Shown here piece by piece: positions 1 to 5,843 of a DNA stretch of 6,151 nt. This DNA comes from JAUWCW01 sp030609125 [NCBI: Candidatus Rokuibacteriota bacterium] (GTDB lineage: Bacteria; JAUVQV01). Under the pieces are notes generated by a model. The model was not told the DNA's origin. It worked only from the letters and a program-made list of their open reading frames with translations, and did not search any database. The first letter of the stretch is position 1; each line of letters opens with the position of its first letter. Where the stretch lies: positions 1 through 6,151 of the forward strand of contig JAUWCW010000129.1 of NCBI GenBank assembly GCA_030609125.1. The letters run 5' to 3'. A program made the position numbers and the translations under genes.

Positions 1-29
1 AGAAAAGCGCTCAAAGATGCCTTTTTCAT
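1..29 (-). CDS. 5' end of a divergent gene of unknown function (N-terminus MKKASLSAF, truncated by window edge)
   Basis: On the minus strand an ATG at 29-27 opens the frame ATG AAA AAG GCA TCT TTG AGC GCT TTT and is still open at the window edge, giving MKKASLSAF. An AAAAGGAG Shine-Dalgarno lies six bases upstream. The other nearby minus-strand ATG (46-44) runs into a stop after six codons, so it is not the start. The lysine-lysine start followed by small and hydrophobic residues resembles the beginning of a Sec signal peptide, but nine residues cannot establish that, and a cytoplasmic protein is equally possible. No function can be assigned. The gene is divergent from the pyruvate oxidoreductase gene, with 282 bp between the two start codons, so the two may share regulatory DNA. 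Confidence 0.55.
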
Positions 30-35
30 GGAAAA

Positions 36-43
36 CTCCTTTT
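36..43 (-). promoter_or_regulatory. Ribosome binding site of the left-edge divergent gene
   Basis: The minus strand reads AAAAGGAG here, with the AGGAG core ending six bases before the ATG at 29-27. This near-ideal Shine-Dalgarno and spacing is the main evidence that a gene really starts at the left edge of the window. Confidence 0.6.
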
Positions 44-98
44 CATGGCCGCCGACGGGCGACTGACAATAAAAGCCGTACAGGTCGAAATCCGGGGG

Positions 99-107
99 AT
101 TGTATCA
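99..107 (-). promoter_or_regulatory. Candidate extended -10 promoter for the left-edge divergent gene
   Basis: The minus strand reads TGATACAAT: an extended -10 (TG, one base, then TACAAT, five of six matches to TATAAT). The hexamer 17 bp upstream is TGGTGA, only three of six matches to TTGACA, so recognition would depend on the extended -10. Transcription would begin near position 92 and give a leader of about 60 nt before the ATG at 29. This was judged by eye only. Confidence 0.35.
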
Positions 108-180
108 CAGCGGCCCGACCCTCACCACCCCGGTCGTGCGCGCCGCGGGGAAGATCCTGCTACCAAAATCATCATTTGCC

Positions 181-189
181 TGATAATAT
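181..189 (+). promoter_or_regulatory. Candidate extended -10 promoter for the pyruvate oxidoreductase gene
   Basis: The sequence TGATAATAT has a TG followed by a one-base gap and TAATAT, four of six matches to TATAAT. It sits in the only AT-rich patch of the leader (about 161-197). No good -35 hexamer is seen at 16-18 bp spacing. A start near 196 would leave a leader of about 115 nt carrying several short dyads. This is weak evidence and the true promoter may be elsewhere in 30-311. Confidence 0.25.
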
Positions 190-226
190 ATCGAATTCAG
201 CGAGCTCGATTAGATTTCTCTCGCCG

Positions 227-239
227 GCGAACCGTTCGC
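227..239. repeat. 13-bp dyad GCGAAC-C-GTTCGC, possible operator
   Basis: This is a perfect 6+1+6 inverted repeat, 72 bp upstream of the pyruvate oxidoreductase start codon. A one-base centre cannot form a tight RNA loop, so a DNA-binding site for a dimeric regulator is more natural than an RNA hairpin. It overlaps the 10-bp palindrome TCGCCGGCGA (221-230) and lies near the 8-bp palindrome CGAGCTCG (201-208) and the dyad GATA-ATA-TATC (182-192). No known regulator consensus was recognised. Confidence 0.35.
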
Positions 240-299
240 AAACCCCGATCCGGTCCGGCCGAGGGGTATCCGTTCGTTCAAGGGTTCACACCACCTTGT

Positions 300-307
300 G
301 GAGGAGG
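300..307 (+). promoter_or_regulatory. Ribosome binding site that fixes the pyruvate oxidoreductase start
   Basis: GGAGGAGG contains two overlapping GGAGG cores, four and seven bases before the ATG at 312. It supports that ATG over the long in-frame extension that reaches back to position 45, where no comparable site is seen. Confidence 0.85.
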
Positions 308-311
308 CAAC

Positions 312-3300
312 ATGAGCAGGAAGATGATAACCGTTGACGGGTGCACGGCCTGTGCGCACGTCGTGCACGCCACCAACGAGATCATTACCATCTACCCCAT
401 AACCCCGTCGTCCCCGATCGCCGAGGTCTGCGACGCCAAGTCCGCGGCGGGTCAGGTCAATATCTGGGGTTCGGTGCCGCGGGTGAGCCAGATGCAGTCC
501 GAGGCCGGCGTGGCCGGGGCGGTTCACGGCTCCCTCACCACGGGCGCCCTCGCCACAACCATCTCCGCCTCCCAGGGTCTCCTGCTCATCGTCCCCAACA
601 TGTACAAGATAGCCGGAGAGCTCACGCCGACGGTTTTTCACGTCACCGCCCGCTCCCTGGCCGCCCAGGGGCTCTCCATCTTCGGAGACCACTCGGACGT
701 CATGGGCGTCCGGCAGACCGGTTTTGCCCTCTTCTGTTCGAGGAACGTCCAGGAGTCGATGGACTTCGCCCTCATTGCCCAGGCGGCGGCCCTGGAGTCG
801 CGCGTCCCCTACGTCCACTTCTTCGACGGCTTCCGCACATCTCACGAGATCCAGAAGATCGAGGAGCTCTCCTTCGACGACATGCGGGCCATGATAGACG
901 ACGACCTGGTCATTGCCCACCGCGGCCGCGGCCTCTCCCCCGACAGGCCCGCCATACGGGGCACCGCCCAGAACCCGGACGTTTACTTCCAGGGCAGGGA
1001 GACGGTGAACAAGTACTACGCCGCGGCTCCCGCGATCATGCAGAAGGCGATGGACACGTTCGCCGGGATCACGGGCCGGAGCTACCACCTCTTCGACTAC
1101 CACGGCGATCCGGCGGCGCAGCGGGTCCTTGTCGTCATGGGATCGGCGGGCGACACGGTGATGAGCACCGTGGACGCCCTCAATGCCGGCGGCGAAAAAG
1201 TAGGCATGCTCCAGGTCCGCCTCTACCGTCCCTTCTCCACCGAGGCCTTCGCCGCCGCCCTGCCGGCGAGCGTCAAGTCCATCGCCGTTCTCGATCGGAC
1301 CAAGGAGCCCGGGGCCATCGGTGAGCCGCTTTATCTGGACGTGAGAGCCGCTGTCGGCGAGACGCTGGAGAAGAAGATCGCCCCCTTCACCGCCTACCCT
1401 GAAATCGTGGGGGGGCGCTACGGGCTCGGTTCCAAGGAGTTCACCCCCGCCATGGTCAAGGCCGTCTACGACAACCTCGCCGCCGCGAAGCCGAAAAACC
1501 ACTTCACCGTGGGCATCAACGACGACGTGACCGACACCAGCCTCGACTACGACCCGGCCTTCACCCTCGATGAGGCCGGTGTCTTCCAGGCCATGTTCTA
1601 CGGGCTCGGTGCGGACGGCACGGTCGGGGCGAACAAGAACACCATCAAGATCATCGGCGGTGAAACGGAGAACAACGCACAGGGCTACTTTGTCTACGAT
1701 TCGAAAAAATCCGGCGCCGTCACCGTTTCGCACCTGCGCTTCGGCAAGGAGGAGATCCACGACCCCTACCTTCTGTCGAAGGCCAACTTCATCGCCTGTC
1801 ACAACCCGTCATTCCTTGAAAAGTACGACATGCTCGCCAACGCCGTCGAGGGCGCGGTCTTTCTCCTCACCTCCGCCCACGGAAAAGACGATGTCTGGGA
1901 CACCCTCCCCTGCGAGTTCCAGGAGCAGCTCATCGAAAAAAAGATGAAGTTCTACGTCATCGACGCCATCACGCTGGCTGAGGAGATCGGTCTCGGCAGC
2001 CGCATCAACATCATCATGCAGACCGCCTTCTTCATCATCTCCGGGATCCTCCCCAGGGAGGAGGCGCTGCGCTCCATCAAGGAGCAGATCAAGAAGACCT
2101 ACGGCGTCAAGGGGGAGAAGGTGGTGCGGATGAACTACGCCGCCGCCGACAAGGCCCTGCAGAACATTGTCGAGGTCCCCGTTCCCGACAGAGCCACCAG
2201 CTGCCTCTTCCGCCGCGCCCCCGTTCCCGAAGGCGCCCCGGATTTCGTCCAGCAGGTGACGGCGAAGATGATCGCCGGCAAGGGCGATTCCCTCCCCGTC
2301 TCGGCCATTCCCGACGACGGAACGTGGCCCACCGCCACGACCCAGTACGAAAAGCGCAACATCGCCGTTCACATTCCCGTCTGGGAGCCTGACTTGTGCA
2401 CCCAGTGCGGGCAGTGCGCCTTCGTCTGCCCTCACGCCACCATCCGCATGAAAGCCTGCGACGCGGACCTTCTCAAGGACGCGCCGGAGCACTTCAAATC
2501 CGTCGACGCCAAGGGCAAGGACCTGAAAGGTCTGCGATTCACCCTCCAGGTCGCCCCTGAAGACTGCACCGGCTGCGGCTCCTGCAACTTCATGTGCCCG
2601 GCAATGAAAAAGGACGAAGAGGGGAACAAGGACCCGAACCACAAGGCCATCAACATGCGCCCCCAGGAGCCTCTCCGGCTGCAGGAGGCCGAGAATTACA
2701 AGTTCTTCCTCAGCCTGCCCGAGACCAATCCGTCCACCTTCAACCTCCGCACCGTCAAGGGGAGCCAGTTCGTGCGCCCTCTCTTCGAGTACAACGCAGC
2801 CTGCTCGGGATGCGGTGAAACGCCGTACATCCGCCTTCTCACCCAGCTGTTCGGCGATCGGCTCCTCATCGGCAACGCCACCGGCTGCTCCTCCATCTAC
2901 GGAGGCAACCTGCCGACCACACCCTACGCCAGGCGGGACGACGGCCGGGGACCGGCGTGGTCCAACTCCCTCTTCGAGGACAATGCCGAGTTCGCGCTGG
3001 GGATGCGCCAGACCGTCGACAAGTTCAACGCCCAGGCCCTGGAGCTTCTTGACATCTTCGCCGCTGCCGGCGACTACGCCGACGCCCGGGAACTTATGGA
3101 AGCCATCAAGGCCGCCGACCAGGGCGACCAGGCTGCCATCGAGAAGCAGCGGGAGCGTGTGGCGGAGCTGAAAAAGAGGCTCGAAAGTGACTCCTCCTCG
3201 AAGGCCCGCCACCTCCTCTCCCTCGCCGACTACCTGGTGAAGAAATCGGTCTGGGCCCTCGGGGGCGACGGCTGGGCCTACGACATCGGCTACGGAGGCG

Positions 3301-3896
3301 TCGACCAGGTCATGGCCTCAGGCGAGAACATCAATATCCTCGTCCTCGACACGGAGGTCTACTCGAACACCGGCGGGCAGATGTCGAAGTCCACGCCCCT
3401 GGCCGCCACAGCCCAGTTCGCCGCCGGCGGCAAGAGGACTCCCAAAAAGAACCTGGGCCTGATCGTGGCCACCTACGGCAGCGTCTACGTGGCCCAGATC
3501 GCCTTCGGCGCCAGCCCCGCCCAGACCGTGAAGGCTCTCTCCGAGGCGGAGGCCCACGATGGCCCCTCCATCGTCATCGCCTACTCCACCTGTGTGGCCC
3601 ACGGGATCAACATGACCAGGGGGATCGAGGAGCAGAAGCGGGCCGTCGCCTGCGGGCACTGGCCCCTGTACCGGTACAGCCCCGCCCTGGAGACCGAGGG
3701 CAAGAGCCCGCTCGTCATCGACAGCAAGGAGCCGTCTCTTTCGGTCGAGGAGTACGCTTACGGCGAGAACCGCTACCGCTCCCTGAAGGCGAAGAACCCC
3801 GAGCTGGCAGCACAGCTGATGGAACAGCTCAAGGCGGACATCGCCCGACGCTGGAACTACCTGAAGCACCTGGCGAGCTGGACGCCCGGAGAATAG
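312..3896 (+). CDS. nifJ: Pyruvate:ferredoxin (flavodoxin) oxidoreductase, single-chain homodimeric type
   Basis: This cytoplasmic enzyme catalyses the reversible reaction pyruvate + CoA + oxidised ferredoxin or flavodoxin = acetyl-CoA + CO2 + reduced carrier. The 1194-aa chain has the full family architecture: pyrimidine-binding domain I with T31 (in YPITPSSP), E64 (QSEAG) and R114 (HVTARS); domain II from about 262; the gamma domain with GLGADGTVGANK near 430-442; an EKR segment at 680-682; a two-cluster ferredoxin domain (C696/699/702/706 and C752/755/758/762, each CxxCxxCxxxCP); and the pyrophosphate domain. The proximal [4Fe-4S] ligands are C831, C834, C859 and C1094. GDGWAYDIGYGG (985-996) and the DTEVYSNTGGQ motif (D1013 onward) supply Mg2+ ligands D986, T1014 and V1016 and active-site N1019. 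T31, E64 and R114 match D. africanus numbering exactly when counted from the ATG at 312, confirming this start. The chain ends where the catalytic core ends and lacks the roughly 60-residue C-terminal extension of the D. africanus enzyme. An unusual CxxC (C11, C14) sits at the N-terminus. No frameshift or missing ligand is seen. Confidence 0.97.
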   Translation: MSRKMITVDGCTACAHVVHATNEIITIYPITPSSPIAEVCDAKSAAGQVNIWGSVPRVSQMQSEAGVAGAVHGSLTTGALATTISASQGLLLIVPNMYKIAGELTPTVFHVTARSLAAQGLSIFGDHSDVMGVRQTGFALFCSRNVQESMDFALIAQAAALESRVPYVHFFDGFRTSHEIQKIEELSFDDMRAMIDDDLVIAHRGRGLSPDRPAIRGTAQNPDVYFQGRETVNKYYAAAPAIMQKAMDTFAGITGRSYHLFDYHGDPAAQRVLVVMGSAGDTVMSTVDALNAGGEKVGMLQVRLYRPFSTEAFAAALPASVKSIAVLDRTKEPGAIGEPLYLDVRAAVGETLEKKIAPFTAYPEIVGGRYGLGSKEFTPAMVKAVYDNLAAAKPKNHFTVGINDDVTDTSLDYDPAFTLDEAGVFQAMFYGLGADGTVGANKNTIKIIGGETENNAQGYFVYDSKKSGAVTVSHLRFGKEEIHDPYLLSKANFIACHNPSFLEKYDMLANAVEGAVFLLTSAHGKDDVWDTLPCEFQEQLIEKKMKFYVIDAITLAEEIGLGSRINIIMQTAFFIISGILPREEALRSIKEQIKKTYGVKGEKVVRMNYAAADKALQNIVEVPVPDRATSCLFRRAPVPEGAPDFVQQVTAKMIAGKGDSLPVSAIPDDGTWPTATTQYEKRNIAVHIPVWEPDLCTQCGQCAFVCPHATIRMKACDADLLKDAPEHFKSVDAKGKDLKGLRFTLQVAPEDCTGCGSCNFMCPAMKKDEEGNKDPNHKAINMRPQEPLRLQEAENYKFFLSLPETNPSTFNLRTVKGSQFVRPLFEYNAACSGCGETPYIRLLTQLFGDRLLIGNATGCSSIYGGNLPTTPYARRDDGRGPAWSNSLFEDNAEFALGMRQTVDKFNAQALELLDIFAAAGDYADARELMEAIKAADQGDQAAIEKQRERVAELKKRLESDSSSKARHLLSLADYLVKKSVWALGGDGWAYDIGYGGVDQVMASGENINILVLDTEVYSNTGGQMSKSTPLAATAQFAAGGKRTPKKNLGLIVATYGSVYVAQIAFGASPAQTVKALSEAEAHDGPSIVIAYSTCVAHGINMTRGIEEQKRAVACGHWPLYRYSPALETEGKSPLVIDSKEPSLSVEEYAYGENRYRSLKAKNPELAAQLMEQLKADIARRWNYLKHLASWTPGE

Positions 3897-3918
3897 AGGC
3901 GAGTCGCATCGGCTGATT

Positions 3919-3957
3919 CTCCCCGCCGCCGCCGAGGGGAGGCCTTCCGCGGGGAGG
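3919..3957 (+). other. Two GC-rich hairpins in the gap between the oxidoreductase and kinase genes
   Basis: CTCCCC (3919-3924) pairs with GGGGAG (3936-3941) across an 11-base GCC-repeat loop. CCTTCC (3943-3948) pairs with GGGAGG (3952-3957) across three bases, with one G-U pair. Neither is followed by a U-run, so an intrinsic terminator is unlikely. They could stabilise the 3' end of the upstream message, cause partial attenuation or mean nothing. No promoter for the kinase was recognised in this 85-bp gap. Confidence 0.35.
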
Positions 3958-3967
3958 GCGCGATTTC

Positions 3968-3974
3968 GGGAGGA
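3968..3974 (+). promoter_or_regulatory. Ribosome binding site of the histidine kinase gene
   Basis: GGGAGGA ends seven bases before the ATG at 3982 and fixes that start. There is no competing in-frame start with a better site upstream. Confidence 0.8.
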
Positions 3975-3981
3975 TTTCATC

Positions 3982-5703
3982 ATGAGTGTGCCAAGCGAAC
4001 GTGAGCGGATTCTGGAAAAGCGCCTCAAAGGCATGGAGGAGGTGGGCACGGCCCTTTCCGCCAACCTCGACCTCGATGACCTGTTGCCGGTACTGATGGA
4101 GAAGATAACATCCGTCATGGACTGTGACCGCTCCACCCTTTTTCTCGTCGACCCTGAACGCCGGGATCTGTGGTCCAAAATCGTCCAGGGCGAGGACCAT
4201 CTCACCATTCGCCTGCCTCGCGGCGAGGGTATCGCCGGCAAAGTTGTTCGGTCGGGAGAAAGCCTGAACACCCCCGACGCCCACAAGGACCCGAGTTTCG
4301 TCCCCGAGGTGGACCGTGTTACCGGCTACCGCACCCGGACCATGCTGTCCGTGCCGCTGCACAACAACCGGGGCGAGATAACCGGTGTCGTGCAGGCCCT
4401 CAACCGCGTGGACGGACATCCATTCGACGAAAAAGACCTTTCCCTCCTGGAGGCCCTGGCGTCCCAGGTGTCGGCCGCCATCGAGATCTCCAGGCTCTAC
4501 GGAGCCGCCGTGAAGCACAACCTCGAACTGGACGCCCTTCTCGAGATCGAGCGGGAGATCACCCTGGCGCAGGACCCCGAGCAGGTGGTAGACCGCGCGA
4601 TGGCCAAGGCGATGGCCGTTCTTGGGTCCGAGGCGGCATCCATACTGCTGGTCAGCGACGAAGACCGGGGAACACTCTATTTCCGCACGGCCCTTGGGGA
4701 AAGGGGAAACCGGCTCAAGGGGTACACCGTGGAGTTGGGGAGGGGCATAGTGGGATGGGTGGCAAAGCACGGCAAGACCGCCCGCGTTAACAACGTCCGG
4801 GACGACGAGCGCTTCGACCCCCTCCTGGCGGATATGATCGGCTTTCCCACCCGCCAGATCATGGCCGCCCCGCTGGAATCCGAAGGCTCATTGATCGGGG
4901 CGGTGGAGCTCGTCAACTGCATTGATGGAGGGTCGTTCACAGAGGAGAACGAGCGCCTCCTCCGGCTGATCAGCATCCAGATCACCCGGGTCTTGAAGGA
5001 CGCCCGCGAGATTCACAGGAAAAGGCAGCGGGAGCGGCTCGCGGAGATCGGCCGCATGCTCTCGGGCCTTGTCCACGACTTGAATACGCCGATAACGGTA
5101 GTTTCCGCTTGCAGCGAGTTTCTCGCCGAGGAGCAGGACCGGGACAAAAGGCGGCAGCTCGCGGAGCGCATTCACCGCCAGCTCGAGACCCTGAACAAGA
5201 TGACCAGGGATATCATGGCCTTTGCCAAAGGCGAGAGCAGTGTTCTCATCCGCAAAGTCTACCTGCACACTTTCTGCGACGAACTGCAGGAGTTGGTGGA
5301 CGCCGAGGCCAGGGGCTCCGGGGTGGAAGTTGTCTGGGATCGCTCTTACATGGGCGCGGCGAACTTCGACCACCACTGCATGCGCCGAGCACTCCTCAAC
5401 CTCGCTCGTAACGCCATTCAGGCCATGCCCGGTCGAGGGCGGCTGGAGGTGTCGATCAGGGCTGAAGAAAATGAGCTTGTGTTCAGGATTGCCGACAACG
5501 GCCCCGGCATCCCGGAGGAAATTCGCGACACCCTCTTCGACACCTTCGTGACCTGCGGCAAGGCAGACGGGACGGGTCTCGGATTGGCCATCGTCAAGCA
5601 GGCGATCGAGGACCACCGGGGATCGATCGACGTCGAGACCGCCGCGGGCCAAGGCACGACCTTTACCGTCCGCCTGCCCCTGAACAGCCCTTCGCCCACC
5701 TGA
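3982..5703 (+). CDS. Soluble sensor histidine kinase with two GAF domains (GAF-GAF-HisKA-HATPase_c)
   Basis: This 573-aa protein shows no signal peptide or membrane segment, so it should sense a cytoplasmic cue and autophosphorylate a histidine. A short charged helix (1-30) leads into GAF1 (about 32-168, with GEGIAGKV and a late N141-R142...F148...D152 motif). A helical linker leads to GAF2 (about 200-340, GRGIVGWV and N312-C313...F319...N323-E324). A charged coiled-coil-like segment (about 340-355) precedes the HisKA helix with the H-box H365-D-L-N-T-P and its phospho-acceptor H365. The catalytic domain (about 455-568) has an N-box around N473 and N477, G1 DNGPGIP (505-511), F-box residues F519 and F522, and G2 GTGLGL (530-535). 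All catalytic motifs are intact, so the kinase should be active. It has no receiver or output domain and no response regulator is present in the window, so its partner is unknown. It lies 85 bp after the oxidoreductase gene in the same direction, which allows but does not prove cotranscription. The ligands of the GAF domains cannot be read from sequence. Confidence 0.93.
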   Translation: MSVPSERERILEKRLKGMEEVGTALSANLDLDDLLPVLMEKITSVMDCDRSTLFLVDPERRDLWSKIVQGEDHLTIRLPRGEGIAGKVVRSGESLNTPDAHKDPSFVPEVDRVTGYRTRTMLSVPLHNNRGEITGVVQALNRVDGHPFDEKDLSLLEALASQVSAAIEISRLYGAAVKHNLELDALLEIEREITLAQDPEQVVDRAMAKAMAVLGSEAASILLVSDEDRGTLYFRTALGERGNRLKGYTVELGRGIVGWVAKHGKTARVNNVRDDERFDPLLADMIGFPTRQIMAAPLESEGSLIGAVELVNCIDGGSFTEENERLLRLISIQITRVLKDAREIHRKRQRERLAEIGRMLSGLVHDLNTPITVVSACSEFLAEEQDRDKRRQLAERIHRQLETLNKMTRDIMAFAKGESSVLIRKVYLHTFCDELQELVDAEARGSGVEVVWDRSYMGAANFDHHCMRRALLNLARNAIQAMPGRGRLEVSIRAEENELVFRIADNGPGIPEEIRDTLFDTFVTCGKADGTGLGLAIVKQAIEDHRGSIDVETAAGQGTTFTVRLPLNSPSPT

Positions 5704-5771
5704 CCCCCTCCCTCCTCAGCCCTCTCCGAGCCCGCTGAACTCCCTCAGCCATCAGCAGCCGTCTTCACAGA

Positions 5772-5805
5772 GCCCTCACCTGATGCTCACGAGCGCGGTG
5801 AGGGC
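5772..5805. terminator. Probable transcription terminator between convergent genes
   Basis: GCCCTCACC (5772-5780) is perfectly complementary to GGTGAGGGC (5797-5805): a 9-bp GC-rich stem around a 16-base loop that contains a smaller GCTC/GAGC pairing. It lies 68 bp past the kinase stop and 38 bp past the stop of the convergent VanZ-like gene, so it could serve both. On the plus strand a loose T-rich stretch (ATATTCTTT, 5812-5820) follows. No U-tract follows on the minus strand. The poor U-tract keeps confidence moderate. Confidence 0.55.
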
Positions 5806-5843
5806 ACGGTCATATTCTTTGATACCCGGAAGCCGCACCGGTT

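Noticed and set aside
101-110. TGTATCACAG as a half-site of a redox regulator (Rex- or FNR-like)
   Set aside because: No symmetrical second half-site is present, and the bases are better explained as the minus-strand extended -10.
45-311. In-frame upstream extension of the pyruvate oxidoreductase (89 more residues)
   Set aside because: The extension shows no resemblance to the family and has no ribosome site at 45. The ATG at 312 has an excellent one and gives T31, E64 and R114 at the expected positions.
17-337. 106-aa plus-strand open frame in the leader
   Set aside because: Its product is rich in Arg, Ser and Pro with no recognisable domain. It overlaps the oxidoreductase start and the divergent promoter region.
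341-1324. 327-aa plus-strand open frame in another frame of the oxidoreductase gene
   Set aside because: It is an Arg/Pro/Gly-rich out-of-frame shadow, as are the plus-strand frames at 1570-1947, 2815-3171, 4170-4790 and 5109-5411.
210-1802. 530-aa minus-strand open frame opposite the oxidoreductase gene
   Set aside because: It is antisense to a clearly real gene, with a Gly/Val/Asp/Glu-rich composition typical of mirrored high-GC codons and no motif. The same applies to the minus-strand frames at 1809-3212, 3318-4286, 3829-4770 and 4888-5652.
2397-2603. Possible separate small ferredoxin gene
   Set aside because: The two CxxCxxCxxxCP motifs are in the middle of the continuous oxidoreductase chain, where the family has its ferredoxin domain. 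They are not a separate gene or a recent fusion.
5704-5771. CT-rich stretch with repeated CTCAGCC after the kinase gene
   Set aside because: Only short imperfect repeats and a 5-bp stem are seen. No coding, RNA or mobile-element feature can be supported.
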